Shown: piece after piece, positions 25,267 through 37,600 of the stretch | Position numbering within the stretch: the first letter of the stretch is position 1 | Layout of the letters: every line of letters starts with the position of its first letter | Origin: a virus | IMG/VR virus record: IMGVR_UViG_3300030098_004409 | Span: 46,289-110,288 of that record | DNA length: 64,000 bases | Reading direction: 5' to 3' (one strand) | Position numbers and translations under genes: made by a program | The notes under the pieces: model-generated | The model's input: only the letters and a program-made list of their open reading frames with translations | Told to the model about the DNA's origin: nothing | Database searches by the model: none

Positions 25267-28200
25267 TTAGAACCCCCTTTCCTCCGCACTAATATTATCA
25301 CAGCTAACCCAAACAGGTCTCCATTCATAATTGACGCGGACTAGCATTACATAAATATCGTATCCGTTTTCTTCTGCAGTTTCTACTGATGCGCTTAGCG
25401 AAGGGTCTCTGTTTGTAATAATAACTTCTTCCTCTAGATTTTTCCACTCATAAAGACCTCTTCCTAATTCAGCGTCTTGTGCAGCATCATTTCTATTGTT
25501 TATGAACGCAGTCTTGGTTTCTTGATCTCGCCACTTTTCTCCATTGTCTGCATTATTTTTCCTTCCGGGAACTGGCAAGTTATTAGCATCTCCAGCTTTT
25601 AGAGATTCGTCTGGATTATCATCTTGATCCACATCCACGTCTGGGTTCCAAACAGCAATAGCCTGCGCCTGAGCGACCAGATTATTTTCATCTGCAATTC
25701 TTTTGTTAACCACTTGGTCGTTGCGAACGCGCCGTCTAATTACAGCTCTGCCCTCTGTGTTAGGTTTGTCTACAGATTCAGCGAAGCCAATGCTAGTTTT
25801 TAATACGCCCTCAACAAAAGACAATCCTCCAGCCCAAACCTGTCTTTCATCATCCCACATCAAGTCTACTGGCCCAGTTTTCCAAGAGCCTCTATGCTGC
25901 GCTGGATCTACTGGATCAAAGAAACCATCTAAATTTCCGGGGACTGGCATGCCAGCGAGGTCATAACCCCAACCAGACAAAAGAAGTGGCCCTCTTAACC
26001 CATAAGTTCTAACGTCAGCTGTATTATCATTTAATAATGTGCCGCCTTCTGTGGAAAGGTCGAGATGGTTATCCTTGCTTCCATCTGTCAGCCAATCATA
26101 ATTATTTCTATTAACAGCAACAAAGTCTACAAAGGTGGGCAGGAAATAGGGATCAAGTGAGTAGGCGGTAGGTCTTACATCAACATGAGTTCTTTCATGC
26201 TCGGAAGCGTTTCCAAAAAGCGTCGCCTTGCCGAATGTGTCGGAAGTACCTACAATATTAACATTTTCCTGAGCTTTCCTAACATAGGGCAATATTTCTC
26301 TTTTAGCCTCAACCTCCGCTAGTTGATTATTAAAGTTTTTGATCGCCTCCTCTGCTCCAGCGATATCTGCTTCGTCTCCATTGTTAGCCCTAAGAGCTCT
26401 AAGTCTCCTTTCTTCAGGGAATAAGCCTCTCTTCACATCCACCGCCTCTAAGTCAATAGCATTATCTGCTAGATTCGGTCTGCGTCTAATTCCAATCGGA
26501 GTAAATATCTGCTCATCAGTACAACCAAAGGCAGTATCATAAGCCCTCTGTCCGGTCTCCATGGGAGCGCCATAAGCAAACTGTAAAGTTGTGGCATTGT
26601 TATTTGACATCACAAACTGAGACTTGCCGAATTGGTTGCCGGCAGCACTAAGCTTCGGAACTTTCGGTATAATTGTTCCAGTCTTCCATATAGTATCGCC
26701 CTCATTCATTGTTGGTATCTGAGGCTCTCTAGCACCAAACATAGGAGCGTTTACCTGCGGCGAGGAACCCGTCAAGCTTTTAGCCGAACCTGCACCACCA
26801 CCGCCGGTCTTTAAGCGTTTAATTTTCTCTTTATTTATACGCGCAATTCTATCCACATTATATTTGGCTATCTTGCCAAAATTTCTCGTCCATGTAGAGA
26901 ATTGGTATCTTGTAGTTAAGCCGCCAGTCCCGACACTAACATCCATCGAAGTGACATATGGGCCATTGGTGTTAAACCTTTCCGCTATATTATATTGAGG
27001 AAACTCAGCAAGCTCCACACTGCCAGATTCAGTAGCATAAGGGTCTGCTAGCGCAACTTCCGTCAAAGCAAAAGCTGCTTTATCCAACATAGAAAAAGAA
27101 CCAAACACCTCTGGTCTCAGCTGACTATTCTGCTCGACTTCAGCTTTACCTTTTTTGCTGCTGTACTTATACCAAGGTCCCCATGTGTATCGGGTGCTCT
27201 TTTGAGGTAAAGATATTTTGAAGGGTCTAGATGCCTTTGGCATAAACTTGAGCCTGTTCATGAGGTTACTGGGGCCGCACGCACCGTGCATCCACAGCGT
27301 GTATGGGTCAAGCCCAGTGTCACTATCCGATGGCGTATGAAGCCAATTCCTGATCCAAGAAGGCCCCCTCGCACGACCTTGTTGCGTTGCAAAGAAATGG
27401 GCCATAGCACCCATAGGCATACCCCTTAGTACTGCATATTTATCCCATTCGCTAACAAAAGGACAAGTGACATGAACCATAGCGCTAATGTCATCATAAG
27501 GATTATTGTTTTGTTGGTAGCCCGGATTGTTCCGCCAGTAGATTTTGTTTTCTACCTCTACATTTAAAGCTCCATTAATTGTGCTAATCCCGGCAACAGG
27601 AGCAGCTAAGTGATAGGGCACTATTCTTTCTATGGAACTAAAGTCTTTTATGAATCCTCCTGCTGTTCCTGTGTCAATAGCTGGAAAGTATGCAGCAACA
27701 GCTTTCAGAAGTCCTTCATCAGTATAAGCGTCTGGATCAGATACTCTAAAGTCAGGGTCCCATCCAGCATCAGCCATTTCCCAAGATGACTCAGTATCAT
27801 AGTCATTCAAAAATCTAATGTTATTTTGAATTCCGCCCGGCTCAACTGGCAAAAGTACAAAGTAAGTCCTGCCATAATAGTTTGACGCTGTATTAAGAAC
27901 ATCATTAAATAGACTATCACTGCCCGAGCTATCGCCATCACTGAAATACTTTAAAATGCCTCCCTGTCCTCTACCGCCTCCCACGCTACGGGCTGTAAAG
28001 TTAGTCACCGCATCGTTGATATTGCGATGACGTGTCCCATTAAATCCTGCAGCCCAACCTTGACCATTGAAAACATTTTGAAATATTTCAGCATACTGCC
28101 AAGATTCTAAATCGTAGCCTGACATAAATTCATTAGTAATGGTACTATAGCCAAAATACTGACCCATATAGTGATAAAGCACCCAAGTTTGGTATCCAGA

Positions 28201-29601
28201 CAATGCGGCTCTCAGTTCCATAACTGTAGCGCTATGAATCCTACCAGACCCCCTCAATACAGGCACATAGTCACCATCTCCAAAACCATTACCAGTAAGC
28301 CAATTACCATTTTGGTCTTTTCCATAGACTGGTATCAAATGCTCAAGTCCAGCTTCCCAGACTCTAGTAGCATTATCTCCTAACATTAATTTTTGGGTAA
28401 CAACATCAGCGTACTCTTGTCCATTGTCACGAGAAATAAGAGTATTTCCTTTGGCTGCGTTATCTACAAGCTCTTGAACTACGCCGGGCTGAGGCTGCGC
28501 TCTTTTGTCTAAATACTTAAAACTAATTACTGGGCCTATGACATTATCGTCTGCGTCATACTGTGTAGGAACCGCTCCATTCTTCATAACATTCGCATAC
28601 TGCGGATTGGCTACGATTCCGGGTCCATACCCAGTTAAAACCTGAGTCAGTACTGGATCAATTATGCAAACATAATCGTGAACAATAATCTCCATGCACT
28701 GGTTGACTAAATCATTTATATTTAATATTGGGCCTTTAATTCTAAAATCAGTCGGAAGTTTAGAGGCTAAATCTTTGAAATCTATCAGCATCTGAGTATC
28801 GCCAAAAGTGATTGGACTACCGATCAATTCCTCGTCATCACTATTCGTAAGCGTATCTACAGAAGGCCCATTAGGGTTGTCATAAGTATATTCACCAGCG
28901 GTTATTTCCTCTATCATATCTAAGAGTTTAGAGACGAGAAAACCCTGCTTGTTAGTGTCTGATTTGCCAAAATGTCCGCCAAAAGAATAGTTTTCTAGGA
29001 CACCAAAAGGATTGAGAACATTATTGATTTGACTAGTAAACTTAGTGTTAAGGTGAGGTCTAAACCAATAGTTTTCATTGAAAACCGTTCCTTCAAATTC
29101 GCCAACAATAACCTGAACCCCTTCAAGTAATTTGGATGGCGATTCAAAGGTTACGTCATATTTTCTTCCACTAAGGGTTTCTGAATACTGCCACCTTTGG
29201 AATATACCCACAAATTCAAAGCCCTGAAAACTAAACTGACACACTGTTCCAACCGGCGGAAAACCAGCAGCAGTATCATAAATTATATTGCCTGAACTAT
29301 CTCTAACGGGCTTATCTTCGTCATCTAGCCTTATAACCTGATGCTCAATGACAACAGGATCTTCAGTCATAACAGGAGTGTCAGTGACGGTAGTCGTTGT
29401 ATTTCCGTTTGAGTCAAGATATAAAGGCAAGCCAGTAACGGGATCAACCGCCTGTGTTGCGTTTTGGGGGTCTTCAACTAGCGTCATCTGCATAGTGCTA
29501 GATTCAGCTCCATATCCTACATTTGAGGTGAAGCTTTCTACATAAGCTCCAAACATGTATATGGGCTCTGTAATTTGTGTTACAGGTGTTCCAATAGTCA
29601 T
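25267..29601 (-). CDS. Putative tail hub/tip protein (1444 aa)
   Basis: A 1444-residue protein. The first 200 residues contain two beta-rich blocks: YVESFTSNVGYGAESSTMQM and CQFSFQGFEFVGIFQRW followed by SGRKYDVTFESPSKLLEGV. These resemble the domains of tail hub proteins (gp27/Tal-like), including the FxGxxxxW pattern. The middle (about 300-900) has many Trp and Tyr residues and the end is charged. No lysozyme or peptidase motif is visible. A hub role fits its position between the tape-measure side and the fibres, but the match is by pattern only. GGAGAACA precedes ATG 29601. Confidence 0.5.
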   Translation of the reverse strand: MTIGTPVTQITEPIYMFGAYVESFTSNVGYGAESSTMQMTLVEDPQNATQAVDPVTGLPLYLDSNGNTTTTVTDTPVMTEDPVVIEHQVIRLDDEDKPVRDSSGNIIYDTAAGFPPVGTVCQFSFQGFEFVGIFQRWQYSETLSGRKYDVTFESPSKLLEGVQVIVGEFEGTVFNENYWFRPHLNTKFTSQINNVLNPFGVLENYSFGGHFGKSDTNKQGFLVSKLLDMIEEITAGEYTYDNPNGPSVDTLTNSDDEELIGSPITFGDTQMLIDFKDLASKLPTDFRIKGPILNINDLVNQCMEIIVHDYVCIIDPVLTQVLTGYGPGIVANPQYANVMKNGAVPTQYDADDNVIGPVISFKYLDKRAQPQPGVVQELVDNAAKGNTLISRDNGQEYADVVTQKLMLGDNATRVWEAGLEHLIPVYGKDQNGNWLTGNGFGDGDYVPVLRGSGRIHSATVMELRAALSGYQTWVLYHYMGQYFGYSTITNEFMSGYDLESWQYAEIFQNVFNGQGWAAGFNGTRHRNINDAVTNFTARSVGGGRGQGGILKYFSDGDSSGSDSLFNDVLNTASNYYGRTYFVLLPVEPGGIQNNIRFLNDYDTESSWEMADAGWDPDFRVSDPDAYTDEGLLKAVAAYFPAIDTGTAGGFIKDFSSIERIVPYHLAAPVAGISTINGALNVEVENKIYWRNNPGYQQNNNPYDDISAMVHVTCPFVSEWDKYAVLRGMPMGAMAHFFATQQGRARGPSWIRNWLHTPSDSDTGLDPYTLWMHGACGPSNLMNRLKFMPKASRPFKISLPQKSTRYTWGPWYKYSSKKGKAEVEQNSQLRPEVFGSFSMLDKAAFALTEVALADPYATESGSVELAEFPQYNIAERFNTNGPYVTSMDVSVGTGGLTTRYQFSTWTRNFGKIAKYNVDRIARINKEKIKRLKTGGGGAGSAKSLTGSSPQVNAPMFGAREPQIPTMNEGDTIWKTGTIIPKVPKLSAAGNQFGKSQFVMSNNNATTLQFAYGAPMETGQRAYDTAFGCTDEQIFTPIGIRRRPNLADNAIDLEAVDVKRGLFPEERRLRALRANNGDEADIAGAEEAIKNFNNQLAEVEAKREILPYVRKAQENVNIVGTSDTFGKATLFGNASEHERTHVDVRPTAYSLDPYFLPTFVDFVAVNRNNYDWLTDGSKDNHLDLSTEGGTLLNDNTADVRTYGLRGPLLLSGWGYDLAGMPVPGNLDGFFDPVDPAQHRGSWKTGPVDLMWDDERQVWAGGLSFVEGVLKTSIGFAESVDKPNTEGRAVIRRRVRNDQVVNKRIADENNLVAQAQAIAVWNPDVDVDQDDNPDESLKAGDANNLPVPGRKNNADNGEKWRDQETKTAFINNRNDAAQDAELGRGLYEWKNLEEEVIITNRDPSLSASVETAEENGYDIYVMLVRVNYEWRPVWVSCDNISAEERGF

Positions 29602-29609
29602 TTGTTCTC

Positions 29610-30101
29610 CTAGCTATCTATTCCGGGACTAGACAATAGCGAGCTCTTTCTATGCGCGTTAGGTCTTCCAGACGATCTCCAATCATCTATCGTTTTCTGT
29701 CGGTCGGCAAAACCTTTGCTCGGAGAGAAAAAACCATGCTCGTAAGTTCTAGTGTTTGTATCTAAATTAAAATATGATTCCCAGTATTCTACTTCTGAAG
29801 ACTCCTTTGATTCCTCATTAGGTGTTAAATGTCCTCCACCTAAACTTTTTTCCCACACAAAGCCTTCGTGTATAACTATCTGTCCTAGATGATTAATGGC
29901 AGAAATGCCAGAGTTTTTACCTGCTCTTATCTGCTCAAATGTATACTGTTTTGATCTTGCGCCCTCTTTAAGATGGACACTGCCCTTCATGAATTTAACT
30001 TTGCCTCCTTTACGAACTTCTGATATAGGGTCATAAATTCCCAATTCTGTTATGTCATAAAGCGGTGAAGGTTTTGATTCTGTTGATATTTTTTTTGGCA
30101 T
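29610..30101 (-). CDS. Small virion-associated protein
   Basis: A 163-residue basic protein, unrecognised. It contains YDITELGIYDPISEVRKGGKVKF, a short Ig-like beta segment (GQIVIHEGFVWEKSLGGGHL) and a C-terminal Arg/Ser-rich tail. It sits between the 522-residue and 1444-residue tail proteins, one base after the former's end, so it is probably a minor tail component or an assembly factor. Confidence 0.5.
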   Translation of the reverse strand: MPKKISTESKPSPLYDITELGIYDPISEVRKGGKVKFMKGSVHLKEGARSKQYTFEQIRAGKNSGISAINHLGQIVIHEGFVWEKSLGGGHLTPNEESKESSEVEYWESYFNLDTNTRTYEHGFFSPSKGFADRQKTIDDWRSSGRPNAHRKSSLLSSPGIDS

Positions 30102-30102
30102 A

Positions 30103-31671
30103 TTAATAAACCCATTCTATATTCAATGTGTAAGCTCCTGTAGCTGCGGTCCATTGCTCAGACTTTGATTGTTGATATCCGCCTGTAGGCTTATATCTGT
30201 TCGCTGCTGTTAGTGCTAATGTAGACGGTTTCTTTTCTCTGTTACACTTGTCCATAGTCCAGTCTACGCTAATACTACGTTTTCTCTCATTTGTAGTTCC
30301 CATGTCCTGAAATATAGGACCGCCAGCCCTACCTATTATACTTATTATAGCCACAGTTTGATTAGAATGGTCTTCATTATTGTCTGTTACAGTTATTTTT
30401 TCTGTAATAACTCCATTATCTTCATCAGCAGCTTCTTCAGATTGATCGTCCTTATCTGCAAAGGTGACAGAATAAGAAACTGAGCCAGTAACAAGATTCT
30501 TTGAAACTGTTCTGCTGTTTTCGGTGATTCTAAGAGTTTTAGGGCTTTCGTCTTCGTCTGGCGCGCACGCAGTTCCTTCTCCCGGAGCTGTGCTTTCTCC
30601 ATCTGGGCCTCCATCTTGACCTGCAGTCTTAACTGTCTCGTAATGAGCGAGCGCCAAGGTATAAGCCTCGTTAAGGGCAGCACTCAGCATGCCTAGAGCA
30701 TTGTCAACAGCATTTACAGTTAAACTCCCTATAGCATTGCTATCATATCCCTGTATGCTTCCAGAGACCGTTACGCTCGCTAAGCCTTCAGCGCCTATGT
30801 CTTCGCTTATTTCTAAGTCATGACTAGCTGCCCACTCTGATGCAGTCCAAGTTGTTGTATAGGTATATGAACCATCATTAGGCTCTGCACTCCCTGTTCT
30901 CTTTTTATTGAAAAACTGAAGAGTGCCAACATTAATACCTACAGCGCCATCAAGGGTTGTGCCAGCAGTAGAAAAAGCATCCCATTCATCTGACTTGTCT
31001 GCTATGTCAATATCAATATTTCTAGCTGGGCTCTCACTTAATCTAGCATCACACCATTCTTTGGCAAACGTGTGTCCGGATTTTTGCCAGCCATTTTCAT
31101 TATACTGATTTACTGCTTTTGCTGACAGGGTTTGAGTAATCGTCCAGACTTTATAAACACTGTTGTCTGAACCTACTCCCGGCAATCTGCTATATTCTCC
31201 AGACTCTTCAATACTCCAAGACTCGCTGCCGGACTCAATATACCTAGCACTTCCCTTTTTGCCCCCATAACGTCCGGTAAACTCAGCAGAATAAGTTCCA
31301 GTGTTAATCCCCTGATCATCGGTCTCCCCTGCGGTCAACCCTGTTAATTCGGCATAGCCAGTAAACGCCTGAGTCCCATTTGGTGAAGTTATAAGTAGAG
31401 TACCATGAAAGTCTTCCATGTCTGCCACTGGCTGCCATCGAGTTTTCTGTTTCCCTATCAGGTTTGCTAATCTTGCGCCATCAGTAGTAATGTCGCCTTC
31501 TGCGACAAATAAACCATCAACACTAATATTATATATTACATCTAGAACGGTGCCATCTCCAGCCTTTACGACTTCTCCAACACTAATACTATAATTAAGG
31601 AACGGGTCATTCGTTCCACTCATTAGAGTTATAGTGCCATCTTTTGTTGTAAATGATGCTGAACCAGCCAT
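30103..31671 (-). CDS. Beta-rich tail protein (522 aa)
   Basis: A 522-residue protein dense in Thr, Ser, Gly and Asp. The central TTTWTASEWAASHDLEISEDIG block, the TVSGSIQGYD strand and the later SGSVSYSVTFADKDD and RSISVDWTMD resemble repeated Ig-like or tail-tube-like domains of large phage tail proteins. A Pro/Glu/Asp-rich linker (about 355-385) separates two halves. Immediate neighbours are the 2808-residue fibre-like protein and a small virion protein. Distal tail protein or tail-tip adaptor is the likeliest role. Confidence 0.55.
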   Translation of the reverse strand: MAGSASFTTKDGTITLMSGTNDPFLNYSISVGEVVKAGDGTVLDVIYNISVDGLFVAEGDITTDGARLANLIGKQKTRWQPVADMEDFHGTLLITSPNGTQAFTGYAELTGLTAGETDDQGINTGTYSAEFTGRYGGKKGSARYIESGSESWSIEESGEYSRLPGVGSDNSVYKVWTITQTLSAKAVNQYNENGWQKSGHTFAKEWCDARLSESPARNIDIDIADKSDEWDAFSTAGTTLDGAVGINVGTLQFFNKKRTGSAEPNDGSYTYTTTWTASEWAASHDLEISEDIGAEGLASVTVSGSIQGYDSNAIGSLTVNAVDNALGMLSAALNEAYTLALAHYETVKTAGQDGGPDGESTAPGEGTACAPDEDESPKTLRITENSRTVSKNLVTGSVSYSVTFADKDDQSEEAADEDNGVITEKITVTDNNEDHSNQTVAIISIIGRAGGPIFQDMGTTNERKRSISVDWTMDKCNREKKPSTLALTAANRYKPTGGYQQSKSEQWTAATGAYTLNIEWVY

Positions 31672-31683
31672 TGTATACTCCTA

Positions 31684-34600
31684 TTAATATCCAAAAGTAA
31701 TCATATTTAAGTTACCACTTCCATCGCCTATTCCAGATGGTATCACTAGTGTGGCGGTTTGTGACGCGATAGCTGCCCCAGATATATACACATTTGCGTT
31801 GCCCGAGTCCATGATATTCTTTATATACAGAGATGTGTCTGACTCAAGCTCAAAACCTCCCCCAACACCTCTTCTGTATACTAACAGATCTAAATTGCCA
31901 GACCCTAGAGAGTGTGACATGAGCGATAAACTCATATCTGAGGACTCTATACCCCACCCCTTGTTGACATTTCTATCTTGCTCAGCTTGAGTGTTTTTCA
32001 TAAACAGCGGCAATCCTGCCTCTGATGGCCCAGAAGCGGGATCAACCTGAAGACGCATAAATGTCGTCCCGCTAGCTTCTAACTTCTCTGGTCCTTCAAG
32101 TCTTAAAGGCGATACTCCTGAACTTGGACCAAAGTCGCCAGCTCCCATGTATAGCGAAACTCCCGTAACTGGATTTGCATTTACGTTTCCTGTCATTAAG
32201 AAATCTTGAGTTCCTGAAGCGTTGAACACATCTCGCTGACCAACCCTTAAACCAAAGGCTCCAGTTGTAACCATGCCTTCGACTGCGCCGCCAAGCGCAT
32301 GGAGTGAGCTTTCCAGAGTAGAAGATCTATGGGCCGATATTGACAGGCTAGCATCAGTAGATATGCCGCTAGGTCCGAATGTTGTTAATGGAGAGATACC
32401 AGACGTTGGCTTCATGTCCGCATCCAAGAACAATGTAGGAGCTCCGAATATTGGCCCTCTCATATGAAGGGTAGGTGCTCCCGAAGCCGGCTCAGGAGTT
32501 TTCATGTATAGGCTCGTTATGTTTCCTGTTCCATAGGCGGCAAAGGTTATCCCTAAATCGCCCGAGGCAGCCCCAATAGGTTCGGTCACCAATGTAGTGG
32601 TCGCAGTGGAGTTTAGAGGGCCAGCAATGAATAGCGTGCCATTTATGTCTTTTAATTTGAACAAACTTATCTTCTGAACTTCTAGAGTCTTACCAGCGCC
32701 ATAACTAACAACAAAGTCTCGGACAGCTAGTAAAGCTTCTGTACCTTTCATGTCAATAGATCTAGCAAGAACAACATCATGTGCAACAGAACTGATAGCT
32801 TCCTCTTGAGATATATAGCCCTGTATCTCAGAAGTTAATTCTGATGAATTAAACGAAATACTCTCATTGTATACTGCGTCATTAATTGATGAACTGCCGT
32901 TTGTAATCAGGCTTCTAGAAGATGAATTGACAAATGTTCCATATCTGCTGTCTGAGTTAGTATAAGAGTTTAGTAGTGATGGAACCCCAGCATCATTGAC
33001 ACTAAACTGATATACTGTATTAGATATAGGTTCACTAATGGCAAGAAGCGATGATCCCTGATTATAATCAATGTCATATCCAAATAACTTAGCATCATAT
33101 GCACAGCTGTCCAGTCCGCCTATCGTAGAAGTTGTGTATCCTCCACTATAAACACTGTCAACATAAGACCAACCACTATCGTCTTTAAATATATGAACTG
33201 CTCCATCTGGAGAAGCTGCATTGATGCCAGACAAATTGTTGTTTGCTATGTATGGGTCTAACAGGGGCGATGCAACGAAGGCTAAATCCCCTACTATTTT
33301 TATCTTTGCTCCAAATGCCAGTTTTGTGCCTTCTGGTATATTATTTATATTAGAAACATAACCATTCATGTCAGATATACTGAATACAGAAATAGTCCTC
33401 TCTTCACTAGCGTAGTTATCGGATTCATATCTGGTGTACACTGATGCGAATTGAGCACTTTGCTTATCATAGTAAAGGTCTTCACCTTTCCACTCAATCG
33501 ACGTTCCCATGAATTTATTTATTATTATATTGTTATTGTCTGAATTTTGCCAGCTATTAGACGTAAACGCGGCGACTATGCCCCATCTCTCTTCTGTAAC
33601 TATCTCTGAAGAAAATCTAGGTGGCTTAACTAGGGTGCATTCTTTTATCTCGTTTATCCTAGTCTTTACCTCTTCAATAGATGTGTCCTCTAAGATAAAT
33701 ATCATATCTGATATAGAGGCGTCAACCGATACTCTGGCAGATACAGCAATCTTATTCTTATCTGAGACTTTGACATCTTTGAAGTATAAACTAACAGATT
33801 GATTTTCTGTTATTATACCTAGAGATCTTAGGTCTTTATTAAAGTGTGTATATGTTTGATGGAGTTCAACGGACTCTGAATCTAGTATATTAAATATGTC
33901 TAGTTTTGGCTGGCTAACTAAAACATTAGCATTTGCCCCAATAGCTAATAAGCTACCATTTGAATCTATAGATTCTCTAGATAATTCATTTTCATAGAAG
34001 TCAAAGCTGCCTACTCCCGTGTACTCAGAAAGTCTGGCTCCGACGTTTGATATTCTTTTTATACCGTAATCATTAGTATTCCCTGCATCAAGAGCATTTC
34101 TGGAAATTGAGTTTGATTCAGTATAAGAAACCAAGCTTTCTGCTCTTGGGCTCTTGTCGAATAGTTTATCTGCGTATCTTATTTGTTTTTGATGTTCGTA
34201 GTTGTTGTCTAAGCTATTGGCAGAAGGTATTGCTGCTCCAGAGATATAGAGAGGCGGTATTTGTATCTCGTCACCCTCTTCTAGAACAGGTGGAGATTGG
34301 GGATCTTCAAAAGGAAGTCTGTGAGGCTGCATTAAGAATAACGTGGTTGATCCTTCGCTAGACTGTTCTCCAATATATAAGTTTGCGGTTGTTGAGGATA
34401 AATCATATCCTTTGTTGTATAAATCTAATCCACTATTAGTCGGGGCTGTATTTATATTTAATCCCAATATGCCTGAAGCTGGATCTGGAGAGCCTATAAA
34501 TAAAGTTTCTTCGGCAGTGGTTGTAATTCTTCCCATTTGGATTGTCATATCTGAATTATCAACATGAGTCGAATTCATATACAGATTACCCTGCATACAT

Positions 34601-37600
34601 GGGATAGAGTTATATGCCCCATGAACACCAGATACTGCTATGTTCATGTTTCCGCTAGATGGAGCAGATTGACCAATGCCAAGATTCATGACACCACTTA
34701 CTGCAGCTGCCCCAGTGAATAAAGAAGTAGTATTACTAACGCCAGAACCTCCAGCAAACACAAGATCTGCGGTAGACGAAACAAAATCACCCAATGGGGT
34801 TGGCATAAATAGGCTAGTAGTACTACACTTGAAATCAAATGGTGATGGCAAAACAACACCCAAAAACTGTTTAGACTCAAGTGGGCCAATATACAAAGAC
34901 GTATCACCTCTAGCTGGCGCTACACCGCTAATATGCATAGGCATTAACCCCGAAGCCGGAGCAGAACCAATTACATTACTTGTTAACTTTCCGGAGCTTT
35001 GTGGTAATGACAATATTGACAAGCTCAAAAACTCTGGATTTTGCATGTCATTCGCAATAAAGTCCGATACCGTTCTTGTCGCTGATCCATTGCCAGCTTT
35101 CAAAATTTGAATTGAACTGCTATGAGTCCCCGCATAAATTTCACCTGCATCGTCATAGAAAGCTGGAGTATTCGACCGCCCTAACCTTATAATCGAGTCT
35201 GTCTCGTCTGTATGGCTATCGTCTATTACTTTGCAGTCAAACTTCCTGACTTTAGCAATTTCAATGTCTCTGTAAGACACTTCAACAGATAAAACTTTTG
35301 CCTTGTTTATGAAACTATGGTCATTAATCTCAGGGGTATAAGCTTTGCTATATGGGATATAATTTAATGATTTTCTATCGTCTTCGGTTATATACTCACC
35401 ATCTTCTTTCCAAGGGGTCCTCCAAAGATTATGGCTGACAAGACCTAATATTAAAGTAGATTCTGGTGTGACGGTTGAGTCAAAAGCTGGCTGGTTTTTA
35501 TCGTCAAACGCAAATACATAACTTCCAACCTTAGAACCTTTTCCATCTGAGTTTCTTATTGTTCTGTTGGACGAAGAGTCTTTTATAAATGTGGAATCGT
35601 TTATAAACTCAAGAATATCATCTCTAGTAAATACATACTCTCCAATCCAGCCCTCGTTTTCAAGACTGCTTGATACATACTTTGCTCCACGGAACAACGA
35701 GCCAGAATCCTGAAGGCCGTCTTTATATAAAGGTGGGCTATCATTATCAGCATTAGTACTTGAGTTTGGGCCAAATGTTATTTTCGATGTGCTGATATTG
35801 CCCCCAACTTGATTTATCGTATTTCTTGGGTCATCAGTATATAGCACCAAAGAGGGAAACACGGCAGCTGGAGAATTAGTTCCTACTGTAGTCGAGTTAG
35901 TGTCAACAGCAACCTTTATTTTTAACCCTGTAATAATCCGCATTGAATTATTATCCTTGGGCAATGTTTCTATATTGTAGAAAGCACAAAATCCCGAATG
36001 CTGATCGTTGATATCGAATATGTTTGCTGGGTAGTTTATGCCAGTGTCTCCCGAATACCGATACATGCTGTTAAGATCAAAGGAATTCTTGGGATTAAAG
36101 GTTTCTAAAAATGAAAAATATGGAACAGACTCTGATGTCCTTGCTTGTTCAAGATAAGTAGGTAGGATAGAGCGTCCGGAGTCGGAAAATATAGCAGTTT
36201 GGTGTGGTGTCATTAACACTATTTTTCCATTTAATATGTCATACATATTAGACATAAAATAAGGAATTGTGGTGCTTTTGTGTGTGCCGCCAGAAAAAGT
36301 TATTGCCCCTTCTTTAAATCCATCAAGGGTTCGATTGGTGGAATCAACAACTGCTGGAGTTATCTTTTGTAAAAACCTTGAGACGCCGTTAGGTTTTACC
36401 TCGTATACATAAAGACGATGAGCCAAGGTAGGAGTATCACCTATTGAAGCATAGCCAAACTCGTTAGTATAAGAAGGCGCATTAGCAATGAGGAGTCCCT
36501 CATCGTACCTAAATGAATAACCAAATGACTGCTTTAGAAGTTCGTCGCCCTGAAGATGTTTGCTCGCTATTGACTCCTGATCATTAAGATTTTGAAGCTG
36601 CTTATCAATACTATACGCTGTAGCTGGGGCCTCCAAGCTCTTAGTTCCATATATAGGACATTTTATCATGTCTGACTGTGGATGAATAGTCCCTACTGTA
36701 AACTTTGTTGTGATAGACTGCGTACGTGTTGTTCCGCGCTCATCTCCCAATATAAACCAGTCGGCATTGCCCTGCCCTATATCAGTTGATGGCAAAGTAA
36801 TCTTTTCATGAAGGGTCCAAGTTCTAATTTCACTATCTTCATTGTAGTCACTGGGACGATATGTATAATATACCCAACCTTCTATAGCGTATTTATACGT
36901 TGGGTAGCTGTTTTTGGATTCAGGCTCCCCAAAGTGATACTCGTCCGTCATTAGTTTTTCCTCATCGGAGAAGTGATGATAGTCATCAACATTTTCCCCG
37001 ATAGCAGGAGTATTAAATCGTGACAACTGAGATAACGGATTTATTGGTGTGCCGCCCCTAAATCTACGTAAGTCTATCTTTGTTCTATGAGCAGTAACTG
37101 GAGGTTTTGTGTTTTTATAATAAAGATCTATCTTTTCACCCTGATTAAAGACCTTGATGTTACCTTCATCAGTTCCCACCAAAAGCATATTATCTTTAAA
37201 TATCATAGCGGGAGGATTACCATACCAGTCGGTATAATCTTCATCGACATTCATGAAAGCTCTTGTAGCAATAGTCTCATTTGCTTTGATGTAATGATCT
37301 AATTCTTGAGGATTTCCTCCAGTATTAGGGTTGCATATAAATATAGACCCCTTTGCAAAACGAGAACCCAATTCATTATCGTCAGAACAAAAGTCTCGTA
37401 TAAAATCGTTCGACTTAGTATGCCTATCTATAAAAGCCTGCGTAAAAGGGTCTTCGTAATCTTTTTTCTTTTTGTATGCATTAAGTGTAGTCTGCAAATA
37501 CTGCAGCTGTCTATCCACAGAAATACTAATTGAGGCAGAATATGGAAAGGTTGTATTTGAAATAGCAATAATAGGCTTTTCACCATTGGTCACATCATCA